DNA of 5,126 bases, taken from NCBI GenBank assembly GCA_030622805.1, contig JAUXFR010000122.1, positions 1 through 5,126 on the forward strand, read 5' to 3'. Below the pieces are notes generated by a model. It did no database searches and was not told where the DNA came from. It saw nothing but the letters and a program-made list of their open reading frames with translations. This stretch comes from Anaerolineae bacterium. GTDB taxonomy: Bacteria > Chloroflexota > Anaerolineae > Anaerolineales > UBA4823. How positions within the stretch are numbered: position 1 is the stretch's first letter; every line of letters starts with the position of its first letter. The translations under genes and the position numbers were made by a program. Positions 1 to 5,126 of the stretch are shown here, one piece after another.

Positions 1-180
1 ATCGAACTCTTCGGAGGCAACTAAAATCCGCTTTGCCAGGTTCACCCCCAAACGTTCTACAAACCGGTTGATACCGCTAAGTGGATAACATAAGCCAATT
101 GCCGCCGCGGGCACTCGCAAACGGGTGCCCTCGATACCAATCCTGAAATCACAACTGAGCGCCAGCTCCACGCCACCGCC
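1..180 (-). pseudogene. Enoyl-CoA hydratase/isomerase (crotonase) fragment, N-terminus missing, C-terminus beyond left edge
   Basis: Read on the minus strand from base 180 to base 1, 60 uninterrupted codons give a clear crotonase segment. It opens with GGGVELALSCDFRIG, the oxyanion-hole and catalytic-glutamate region, and continues with VPAAAIGLCYPLSGINRF and VERLGVNLAKRILVASEEFD. The family adds water to, or isomerises, enoyl-CoA thioesters, typically in fatty-acid or amino-acid catabolism. The Glu after GGGV matches the first catalytic Glu. The second, normally in a P-E-V-x-x-G context, is Ala here, so the exact reaction is uncertain. Upstream of the GGG the same frame (to a stop at 303-301) gives Cys/Trp-rich sequence unlike the family. 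A different frame gives SVFGSVQ, which could be the remains of the usual 'VfaaVqG' strand, so a small deletion plus frameshift near 180 is possible. No plausible start was found. The gene continues to the left of the window, so its C-terminus cannot be judged. Broken versus assembly artefact cannot be decided here. Confidence 0.72.
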
Positions 181-231
181 TGCACGCTGCCAAAAACAGA
201 TTCCCCCGCTGCGCTGCACACTGAAAACGCC

Positions 232-1170
232 TTGCGTACACGGTTGCCGGCTGAGACCGAAAACGCACCCAAAATCCCCCCATCCCCAAGTCCAACACTT
301 CTACCCTCTGGGACGGTCAGCCCATCTTCTACGCCTGCGCCCGATCTTACACCAACACCCGCCAGCACACCTGCCGAAGACCCACCCCATTCCATGCGAA
401 TAGCCGTAATCGGCGATTTCGGACTGGCCGGTAAAGCGGAGGGTGACGTCGCCAACCTGATCAAAAGCTGGCAGCCCGATTACATCCTGACCACGGGCGA
501 CAACAACTATCCCACCGGTTCATACGAATCGATCGATACAAACATCGGTCAATATTTTCATGAGTACATCTCGCCATATAACGGGAGTTATGGAGTGGGC
601 GCCGTTGAAAACCGCTTTTACCCTACCCTGGGCAACCACGACTATGATACCGACAACGCCCAGCCGTATTTCGACTATTTCACCCTGCCCGGTAACGAGC
701 GTTATTATGACGTAATCTTAGGACCCGTGCACGTCTTCGCCATGAACAGCGATTGGCGCGAGCCGGACGGCGTGGGTCGATCGTCAATTCAGGCACAGTG
801 GTTGAAAGCTGGATTGGTGTCCTCGACCTCACCGTGGAAGCTGGTCGTTTTCCACGCCGCGCCCTATTCATCCGGTTGGCAGGGTTCAACGGACTGGATG
901 CGATGGCCTTTCCAGGAGTGGGGAGCGACAGCGGTGCTAGCTGGTCACGACCACCTTTACGAACGATTGGATATCAATGGATTCCCATACTTCACTAACG
1001 GTCTCGGAGGTGGGGCGATCTACAATATCAAAGATCCTATTCCAGGCAGCCAGGTTCGCTATAACGGCGATTACGGTGCCATGTTGATTCTGGCTGACGA
1101 AAATGAAATCACGTTCCAGTTCATAAACCGCAGCGGTAAGGTCATTGACACCTTCCAGATAGTCAATTAA
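232..1170 (+). CDS. Purple-acid-phosphatase-like metallophosphoesterase, probably 5'-truncated
   Basis: This is a calcineurin-like metallophosphoesterase that hydrolyses phosphate esters at a two-metal centre. Counting from TTG 232 (312 residues), the motifs in order are GDFG (Asp62), GDNNY (Asp90, Tyr93), GNHD (Asn135, His136), FHAAPYSS (His208) and GHDH (His239, His241). The Tyr ligand in GDxxY is the purple acid phosphatase hallmark, and all expected ligands are present. Residues 14-54 form a Pro/Thr/Ser-rich linker typical of secreted or lipid-anchored enzymes. However, no signal peptide or lipobox precedes it, the frame is open upstream only to the stop at 91-93, and TTG 232 has no Shine-Dalgarno site. 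ATG 394 would give a 258-residue catalytic domain alone, also without a good SD. I infer that the real N-terminus was lost at the junction with the crotonase fragment. Fold and metal site are confident; start, export and substrate are not. No clear terminator follows the stop. Confidence 0.85.
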   Translation: MRTRLPAETENAPKIPPSPSPTLLPSGTVSPSSTPAPDLTPTPASTPAEDPPHSMRIAVIGDFGLAGKAEGDVANLIKSWQPDYILTTGDNNYPTGSYESIDTNIGQYFHEYISPYNGSYGVGAVENRFYPTLGNHDYDTDNAQPYFDYFTLPGNERYYDVILGPVHVFAMNSDWREPDGVGRSSIQAQWLKAGLVSSTSPWKLVVFHAAPYSSGWQGSTDWMRWPFQEWGATAVLAGHDHLYERLDINGFPYFTNGLGGGAIYNIKDPIPGSQVRYNGDYGAMLILADENEITFQFINRSGKVIDTFQIVN

Positions 1171-1231
1171 CCATAAGCCGTTTGCTGGATTATCGAATTT
1201 AAATCAATTTGACATATTTTAATTTCCAGCC

Positions 1232-1261
1232 TTGACACAAATCAACAGGTTGTGTTATCCT
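1232..1261 (+). promoter_or_regulatory. Sigma70-type promoter for the leader and exporter operon
   Basis: TTGACA at 1232-1237 is a perfect -35 match. An extended -10, TGTTATCCT, lies at 1253-1261, with TATCCT matching TATAAT at four positions and an 18-base spacer. Transcription would start near 1268, about 34 bases before the upstream ORF. A second TTGACA at 1209-1214 has no -10 at the right distance. This is the best promoter in the window and sits where an operon promoter is needed. Confidence 0.65.
1235..1255. promoter_or_regulatory. Inverted repeat in promoter spacer, possible operator
   Basis: ACACAA at 1235-1240 and TTGTGT at 1250-1255 form a perfect 6-base inverted repeat with 9 bases between the arms, 21 bases in all. 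It overlaps the end of the -35 and the extended -10, where a dimeric repressor would block RNA polymerase. No regulator gene is present in the window, and a repeat this short can arise by chance. Confidence 0.3.
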
Positions 1262-1301
1262 TGCAGGGTTCTAAGCAAACCTTAATCAACGAAAGGAAGA
1301 G

Positions 1302-1391
1302 ATGCACTACATGGTGAACACTTACTACATCCCTCGACGGAATCCCGCCGATATCGGTGGAGGTTTTACATTGTCGGAGTGCGCCTACTGA
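1302..1391 (+). CDS. Leader peptide / upstream ORF, 29 residues
   Basis: A short ORF of ATG plus 28 codons ending in TGA lies between the promoter and the first terminator hairpin. AAAGGA at 1292-1297 is a usable Shine-Dalgarno site 4 bases before ATG 1302. An in-frame ATG at 1311 is a possible alternative start, with a long 13-base spacing. The peptide begins MHYMVNTYYIPRRN and ends GGGFTLSECAY. It has no signal sequence or membrane helix. It contains two adjacent Arg (12, 13), two adjacent Tyr (8, 9), a Gly triplet (19-21) and one Cys (27). Its place 29 bases upstream of an intrinsic terminator, in front of an exporter operon, fits a cis-acting leader peptide whose translation controls read-through. 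BmrB, upstream of bmrCD in B. subtilis, is the established parallel. The alternative, a small modified-peptide precursor exported by the downstream ABC pair, cannot be excluded, but no modifying enzyme is visible. I do not recognise the sequence. Confidence 0.6.
   Translation: MHYMVNTYYIPRRNPADIGGGFTLSECAY
1345..1360 (+). other. Hairpin inside the leader ORF
   Basis: CCGCCG (1345-1350) pairs with CGGTGG (1355-1360) across an ATAT loop, giving 6 pairs including one G-U. It covers leader codons 15-20 and could slow ribosomes or polymerase, as the pause hairpin does in known attenuators. The pairing was derived by eye, with no energy calculation. Confidence 0.4.
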
Positions 1392-1420
1392 TCGTTTGAA
1401 CTTGTTGACTTGAAGTTTCT

Positions 1421-1461
1421 CGACCACAGGTGTGCTCAAAACCCGTGGTCGTTTTTATTTT
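1421..1461 (+). terminator. Intrinsic terminator 1 (attenuator) in the operon leader
   Basis: CGACCAC (1421-1427) pairs perfectly with GTGGTCG (1445-1451). After one A-C mismatch the stem continues with GGT (1429-1431) against ACC (1441-1443), leaving a 9-base loop. TTTTTATTTT follows at 1452-1461. This is a textbook Rho-independent terminator. It lies after the leader ORF stop but before the ABC gene, with no better promoter downstream, so it must be read through for operon expression. Confidence 0.82.
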
Positions 1462-1478
1462 AATAATCAAAACACTAT

Positions 1479-1514
1479 AACGGCTGCGGGAGGAGAACGC
1501 AGTCGTTTGTTTTT
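1479..1514 (+). terminator. Second terminator-like hairpin with SD-like loop
   Basis: AACGGCTGCG (1479-1488) pairs with CGCAGTCGTT (1498-1507), 10 pairs with one G-U. The loop is GGAGGAGAA (1489-1497), and TTTGTTTTT follows at 1506-1514. It ends directly before the SD of the ABC ATPase gene. It may act as a second attenuator or as a structure affecting translation start. The loop holds GGAGG, a full anti-SD complement, with no ATG at a normal distance. Confidence 0.62.
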
Positions 1515-1520
1515 AAGGAG
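1515..1520 (+). promoter_or_regulatory. Ribosome-binding site deciding the ABC ATPase start
   Basis: AAGGAG lies 6 bases before ATG 1527 but only 3 bases before the in-frame GTG 1524. The spacing favours ATG 1527 as the true start. The SD begins right after the U-tract of the second hairpin. Confidence 0.7.
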
Positions 1521-1526
1521 TCAGTG

Positions 1527-2384
1527 ATGGCAGAAGCAGTTTATATACATGAAGCTTATAAGAAGTTTGGCAAATCAGAAACACCGTTTTGGAAACGGAT
1601 TATTAAAGGAAATGGCAACAAGAACGGAATCAATCGTAAGAACGGTCAAAAAACAGTCGTAGTTGCTGTTGATCATGTCTCTTTCAGTGTTAGCGAGGGC
1701 GAGATCTTCGGTGTGCTCGGTCCGAACGGCTCGGGAAAATCCACGCTGATCCGACTGCTCGCCACCTTGCTACTGCCCGATGGAGGTGATATACGCGTAT
1801 TCGGTCACGACGTTGTCCGACATCCCATGCAGGTGCAGCGGCTGATCAACCGCGTCTCTGTTGAAGCCAGCTTCTTCAAGAAGCTCTCTCCGATGGAGAA
1901 TCTGATATATGGCGCACGCCTGTATGGGATGAATGGAGCAGACGCACGCCGTCGTGCGGTCGAGATCCTCAAGCGTTTGGGATTGGAAGAACGTGCCATT
2001 TACAAACCGATGGAAGAAATGTCGCGTGGTATGCAGCAGAAGGTTGCTATCGCCCGCGCCTTGCTCTCTCGCCCAAGACTCCTGCTCTTGGATGAACCGA
2101 CCACCGGACTCGATCCTCGCTCCAAACACGAGGTTCAGGACGTAATCCGTGAGCTGCGGGACGAACATGGCACAACGATCTTACTCACCACCCACGATAT
2201 GCTGGAAGCGGACAACCTGTGCGATCGTATTGCCATTATTGACTCGGGCAAGATCGTCGCACTGGACACGCCGCTTGGGCTGAAGGGGCTGATCTCGTCA
2301 AACGAGCACGAACCCACCTTGGAAGATGTCTTCCTCGAGCTGACCGGGAAAGAGCTGGTCAAGGAAGAGGATAGATTAGGCTAG
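1527..2384 (+). CDS. ABC transporter ATP-binding protein (ABC-2 exporter type)
   Basis: This 285-residue cytoplasmic ATPase powers the membrane permease encoded next to it. Numbered from ATG 1527, it has Walker A GPNGSGKST (65-73), signature MSRGMQQK (165-172), Walker B LLLLDEP with catalytic Glu190, D-loop GLD (194-196) and switch His223 in TTHDM. The C-terminal EPTLEDVFLELTG stretch is typical of drug and polysaccharide ABC-2 ATPases. Two oddities stand out. The position where a Q-loop Gln is expected reads RVSVEASFFKKLS, apparently Glu113. A basic Asn/Gly/Lys-rich insert (about 16-44) separates the first two strands of the nucleotide-binding fold. The first ~140 bases are also more A+T-rich than the rest. 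An in-frame GTG lies one codon upstream, but the SD spacing favours ATG. The gene follows the attenuator leader, so its expression probably depends on read-through. Substrate unknown; drug or toxic-compound export is inferred from context. Confidence 0.93.
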   Translation: MAEAVYIHEAYKKFGKSETPFWKRIIKGNGNKNGINRKNGQKTVVVAVDHVSFSVSEGEIFGVLGPNGSGKSTLIRLLATLLLPDGGDIRVFGHDVVRHPMQVQRLINRVSVEASFFKKLSPMENLIYGARLYGMNGADARRRAVEILKRLGLEERAIYKPMEEMSRGMQQKVAIARALLSRPRLLLLDEPTTGLDPRSKHEVQDVIRELRDEHGTTILLTTHDMLEADNLCDRIAIIDSGKIVALDTPLGLKGLISSNEHEPTLEDVFLELTGKELVKEEDRLG

Positions 2385-2399
2385 GTAAAGGATTACAAA

Positions 2400-3224
2400 A
2401 TGAGTACATTGGCACATGAATTCAAAGCAACTTACGCGTTCATGGAACGCAACGCCAACCTGGTGAAACGCTACTGGACCTGGGAGATTGTATGGCTGGT
2501 CTACTCGATCGCCAACAGCCTCAGCGTCAGCTATATCGGTCTGGGAATGCAGCAGCTCAGCGGAAACCAGTTTGATGGACGTTACCTTGTGCTGTACCTG
2601 GTGGCCGGCACCCTGGTCTGGCGCTACCTGTCGATCATTTTTTACTGGATCACTGACGTGATCGGTATGGAACGCTGGGAAGGGACCATCGAATACACTT
2701 TAATGGCCCCCATCCATCGCATCACTCACATGGCCGGGCAGACCTTGTTCGCTGTGATCTACAGCCTGTTCTTCACTGGCATCATCTTGATTGTGACAGT
2801 GCTGCTCTTCAACATCGATATGAGCAACGCAAACGTTGGTGGGGCGGCTTTGATGCTTATCGTTGGCAGTTTATCCTTCATCGGAGTCGGCATCATGGGT
2901 TCGATCCTGCCGCTGCTGTTCCCAGAGCGGGGATCGCAGATGACACATGTGCTGATCGCCCTGCTACTCCTGGTCTCAGGCGTTTACTACCCGGTCGATG
3001 TGCTGCCCGAGATCCTGCAGAAGCTGTCCGTGCTCAGCCCGGCAACCTATGTCATCGAAGGCGCCCGTAGAGCGTTCCTGGAAGGGCTCCCAACAGCCGA
3101 CCTGTGGCCTTACATCTGGCCCACATTGATCATGGGCATCTTCGCCATCCCTGCCGGTCTGTGGGTATTTGAGCAGGCAGAGCGATACGCAAAACGCACC
3201 GGCAAGCTGCACCGCAGTGGATAA
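2400..3224 (+). CDS. ABC-2 type permease
   Basis: This 274-residue integral membrane partner of the preceding ATPase forms the export channel. Six hydrophobic segments are visible, at roughly residues 28-48, 63-88, 113-137, 147-173, 182-200 and 238-257. ERWEGTIEYTLMAPI (91-105) fits the cytoplasmic coupling region. VSGVYYPVDVLPEILQKLS followed by SPATYVIEGAR (about 192-223) is the typical ABC-2 membrane signature. The start ATG is 15 bases after the ATPase stop, with AAAGGA (2387-2392) 7 bases upstream, so the two genes are surely co-transcribed. Only one permease gene is present, so a homodimer is likely. The family includes antibiotic, lipid and polysaccharide exporters. No polysaccharide genes are seen here, and the MFS and GNAT neighbours favour small-molecule export. 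Confidence 0.92.
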   Translation: MSTLAHEFKATYAFMERNANLVKRYWTWEIVWLVYSIANSLSVSYIGLGMQQLSGNQFDGRYLVLYLVAGTLVWRYLSIIFYWITDVIGMERWEGTIEYTLMAPIHRITHMAGQTLFAVIYSLFFTGIILIVTVLLFNIDMSNANVGGAALMLIVGSLSFIGVGIMGSILPLLFPERGSQMTHVLIALLLLVSGVYYPVDVLPEILQKLSVLSPATYVIEGARRAFLEGLPTADLWPYIWPTLIMGIFAIPAGLWVFEQAERYAKRTGKLHRSG

Positions 3225-3301
3225 TCTATTGCTGATAGGTTAATCAAATTGTTGAACCTGCATCACTATGAACCAGGTATCCATGTAAGAGAGAATGAAC
3301 A

Positions 3302-4579
3302 ATGTCTTCTGAGACAAATAATACAACAGGACCAGCGACAAAAGGCCCTTTTCTGAACAATACTTTGCGATTGTTTATGTTTGCAATGGTGCTGGCAAAC
3401 ACAGCGAGTCACATGTACGACCCTTTGCTGCCGCTTTACCTGAAGGAACTCAACGCCAATGTCGTTCAGATCGGTCTATTCTTCACCATAGCTCAGATCA
3501 TCCCGCTGGCTTTGCAGATCCTGGGTGGTTGGATATCCGACTCGCTCGGACGTCTGCGCAGCGTAGCGATTGGCAGCCTGGTGGGAATTTTGGGATATGT
3601 GGGGTTGATCCTGGCCCCTTCCTGGCAGTGGGTGCTGATCGGTGTGGGATTCAGCGCTATAACCCGCTCATTAATTGGGCCCAGTTTCAGTGCCTTTATC
3701 GCTGAACAATCAAATGAAGAAAACCGGGCGCGTGTGTACGGGATTACCGATTCGATCTTCATGGTCGTTGCGGTGATCGGTCCACCGCTTGGAGGCTGGC
3801 TGGCCGGTGAATACGGCTTCAAGCTGATGTTGGTCTGTTCAGGATTGCTCTATTCGATCGCAACCGTTATCAGGGTTTTCATGGCTCGTACAGCAGCACG
3901 GAGTGTGGAAACGAAAACCGATAAGCTCACGATAAAAAGTTTGCGCAGCAGTCTGGGGTTGATGGCGGGGATGATCCTGTCAGGCGGTATCGTTACCTGG
4001 ATATTGATCACGGATGGCATCCGCGATATCGCCTACAGTCTTTCATTCAATCTGTTTCCAATTTACCTGAACGATATCGGTGGACTGAGCATCCTGCAGA
4101 TTGGATGGCTTGAAGCGATATTCGCCCTCTTTATGATCATCACCACCCTTCCAGCAGGTTGGTTGGCAGACCGCAAAGGTGAGCGCCTGGGTATTGTTTT
4201 AGGCTTCATCCTGGAGTTTGTGGCGCTGATGGCTTTCCTGCAGGTGAGCACCTTTTGGGGGTACGCGGTTGCCTGGGCGATCTTCGGTGTCGGTATTGGC
4301 TTGATGTCACCAGCATACCAGTCGTTGATCAGCAAAGCCGTCCCGGAGAAACTGCGCGGTACTGCTTTCGGTCTGTTCAGCACCAGCCTGGGTGTTGTCT
4401 CTTTGCCCGCGCCGGCGATCGGGGCACAACTCTGGCAGCGCTTCGGTCCACGCTTCCCCTTCCGGTTGACCGCCTGGTTATCGTTGCTCGCCATCATACC
4501 GGTGTGGCGCAAGTTCAAGCTGCCCGAGAATGGAAAGGAGGGTGAGACTGATGTATTACCAGACGCGGCAACCGGATGA
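3302..4579 (+). CDS. MFS transporter, drug-efflux type
   Basis: This 425-residue major facilitator protein probably has 12 transmembrane helices in two halves, joined by a charged loop around residues 196-216. Motif A is clear: GGWISDSLGRLRS (75-87). A second copy, GWLADRKGERLG (286-297), begins the corresponding loop of the second half. GPPLGG (160-165), at the end of helix 5, matches the GPxxGG core of motif C, the antiporter signature of proton-coupled drug exporters. ATG 3302 has a modest purine-rich SD (AAGAGAG, 3287-3293). The 77-base gap after the permease holds no convincing promoter or terminator, so read-through from the ABC genes is likely. The C-terminal tail after about residue 405 is charged and cytoplasmic. 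Substrate unknown; efflux of a drug or metabolite is inferred from the motifs and neighbours. Confidence 0.92.
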   Translation: MSSETNNTTGPATKGPFLNNTLRLFMFAMVLANTASHMYDPLLPLYLKELNANVVQIGLFFTIAQIIPLALQILGGWISDSLGRLRSVAIGSLVGILGYVGLILAPSWQWVLIGVGFSAITRSLIGPSFSAFIAEQSNEENRARVYGITDSIFMVVAVIGPPLGGWLAGEYGFKLMLVCSGLLYSIATVIRVFMARTAARSVETKTDKLTIKSLRSSLGLMAGMILSGGIVTWILITDGIRDIAYSLSFNLFPIYLNDIGGLSILQIGWLEAIFALFMIITTLPAGWLADRKGERLGIVLGFILEFVALMAFLQVSTFWGYAVAWAIFGVGIGLMSPAYQSLISKAVPEKLRGTAFGLFSTSLGVVSLPAPAIGAQLWQRFGPRFPFRLTAWLSLLAIIPVWRKFKLPENGKEGETDVLPDAATG

Positions 4580-4595
4580 GGATTACAGACGATGA
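4551..4595 (+). CDS. Possible 14-residue mini-ORF overlapping the MFS gene end
   Basis: ATG 4551 is preceded, at 9 bases, by AAGGAGG (4535-4541), the strongest Shine-Dalgarno match in the window. It opens 14 codons (MYYQTRQPDEDYRR) and a TGA in a different frame from the MFS gene, ending 16 bases past the MFS stop. It might keep ribosomes on the message between the MFS and GNAT genes. The SD bases also encode Gly-Lys-Glu-Gly of the MFS tail, so chance is a real possibility. Confidence 0.2.
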   Translation: MYYQTRQPDEDYRR

Positions 4596-4636
4596 TGTTT
4601 ATAAGATTCCAACATCGCTTGAATTATCTACATAAC

Positions 4637-4651
4637 AAATATTCAATATTT
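4637..4651. repeat. 15-base A+T palindrome before the GNAT gene
   Basis: AAATATT (4637-4643) and AATATTT (4645-4651) are exact inverted copies around a single C. They abut the GGAG ribosome-binding site at 4652. A one-base loop makes this a poor RNA hairpin but a possible protein-binding site. A+T-rich palindromes also arise readily by chance. Confidence 0.3.
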
Positions 4652-4661
4652 GGAGAAAACA

Positions 4662-5126
4662 ATGTCTACCTTACATTTAGAGAATAATATGGTGTTCGTA
4701 AAAGATGCCCCTATGCTGTCTGGTCTGAATTTTCGCGGTTTCCGCGGCGATTCCGATTTCCCCTTAATGGTCGACATCATCATGGGCTGCAAAGACGAAG
4801 ATAGTATAGAACGCGTTGAATCTGCCGAGGACATCCAACGCAGCTACCGCCACCTGGTTAACTGCGACCCTTACAAGGACATGCTTTTTGCGCAGATCGG
4901 TGACCGGGCGATCGGCTACAGCCGCGTGACCTGGCACCAGGAAGGTCAGGAGAAAATGATTTACATCCACTTTGGCTTCCTGCTTCCGCAGTGGCGGCGT
5001 CAGGGCATCGGTCGGTCGATGCTGCGCTACAATCAGGATCGCTTACGTCAGATCGCTGTTGAACACAAGAACGGTCTGCCGCGCTTCTTCGAGTCTGGCA
5101 CCGCCGACACAGAAACAGCCGCAGAA
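4662..5126 (+). CDS. GNAT family N-acetyltransferase, 3' end beyond window
   Basis: 155 codons are visible and the frame is open to the right edge. ATG 4662 follows GGAGAA (4652-4657) at a normal distance. The acetyl-CoA binding motif is seen as FGFLLPQWRRQGIGRSML (about residues 104-121), whose QGIG turn binds the cofactor pyrophosphate. The preceding strands include LFAQIGDRAIGYSRV (about 75-89). RGFRGDSDFPLMVDI, near residues 25-39, starts the GNAT fold, and a VESAEDIQRSYRHL helix follows. The enzyme should transfer an acetyl group from acetyl-CoA to an amine. Related proteins often carry a second GNAT domain, so the full protein may be about twice this length (recall, unchecked). As the last visible gene of an exporter operon it might acetylate the exported compound, but the acceptor cannot be predicted. 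Confidence 0.88.
   Translation, partial: MSTLHLENNMVFVKDAPMLSGLNFRGFRGDSDFPLMVDIIMGCKDEDSIERVESAEDIQRSYRHLVNCDPYKDMLFAQIGDRAIGYSRVTWHQEGQEKMIYIHFGFLLPQWRRQGIGRSMLRYNQDRLRQIAVEHKNGLPRFFESGTADTETAAE

Noticed and set aside
125..403. Plus-strand ORF of 92 codons before the phosphoesterase
   Set aside because: Its Pro/His/Leu-rich product is a frame shadow of the linker, with no SD. It gives no signal peptide that could join the phosphoesterase.
57..464. Minus-strand ORF overlapping the crotonase fragment and the phosphoesterase start
   Set aside because: The crotonase similarity lies in a different minus-strand frame. This one is low-complexity Gly/Ser/Val sequence antisense to the phosphoesterase linker, apart from a short possible frameshift remnant (SVFGSVQ).
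1242..1439. 65-codon antisense ORF across the leader region
   Set aside because: It starts with TTG without an SD, runs antisense to the promoter, upstream ORF and terminator, and resembles no known family.
1507..1527. TTG-initiated six-codon ORF after the GGAGG loop, ending in a TGATG overlap with the ATPase start
   Set aside because: The start is TTG, the putative SD is locked in a hairpin loop, and the ORF is too short to tell from chance.
1770..2168. Long antisense ORFs inside the ABC, MFS and other coding genes
   Set aside because: They are frame shadows of strongly supported genes, with no recognisable domains.
3225..3301. Possible promoter (TTGAAC 3252-3257) or hairpin (ACCTG/CAGGT) before the MFS gene
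   Set aside because: There is no acceptable -10 at the right spacing. The hairpin has only 5 pairs, a 14-base loop and no U-tract.
4619..4647. Possible promoter TTGAAT / TTCAAT before the GNAT gene
   Set aside because: Both hexamers match only 4 of 6 bases, and the start would fall on the ribosome-binding site.
4592..4687. 31-codon ORF overlapping the GNAT start
   Set aside because: It has no SD at a proper distance and overlaps the well-supported GNAT start in another frame.
1..5126. tRNA, rRNA, CRISPR arrays, insertion sequences
   Set aside because: I saw no cloverleaf, repeat-spacer pattern, transposase or terminal inverted repeats by reading both strands.

Overview
The window reads as bacterial chromosomal DNA of moderate G+C content, with Shine-Dalgarno sites and sigma70-type promoter hexamers. 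The MFS protein, the GNAT protein and the crotonase fragment resemble proteins I associate with Chloroflexota (Anaerolineae-like environmental genomes). That assignment is inference from recall, with no search behind it.

Left part (1-1170). The first ~180 bases on the minus strand encode an unmistakable piece of an enoyl-CoA hydratase/isomerase (crotonase) that runs off the left edge and has no recognisable N-terminal half. Directly beside it, on the plus strand, is a purple-acid-phosphatase-like metallophosphoesterase with all metal-binding motifs intact. It has a Pro/Thr/Ser-rich linker in front of the catalytic domain but no start with a signal peptide. Two divergent genes that both lack their 5' ends suggest a deletion or rearrangement junction, or an assembly join, near 180-250.

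Middle (1171-1526). This is a ~350-base non-coding leader in front of an ABC exporter. It holds a good promoter (TTGACA, extended -10) with an inverted repeat in the spacer, then a 29-codon upstream ORF with its own ribosome-binding site. Two hairpins with U-tracts follow, both shaped like intrinsic terminators, and then the SD of the ABC ATPase gene. An alternative pairing between the end of the upstream ORF and the first terminator's 5' arm can be drawn by hand. The layout is that of ribosome-mediated transcription attenuation, as known for antibiotic-inducible exporters such as bmrB-bmrCD of Bacillus subtilis. It is the most interesting element of the window.

Right part (1527-5126). Four co-directional genes: ABC ATPase, ABC-2 permease (15-base gap), a 12-helix MFS efflux-type transporter (77-base gap) and a GNAT acetyltransferase cut by the right edge (82-base gap). 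No convincing promoter or terminator separates them, so they probably form one transcript under the attenuator. An ABC exporter, an MFS exporter and an acetyltransferase together suggest a drug or toxic-metabolite resistance operon. The substrate cannot be read from the sequence.
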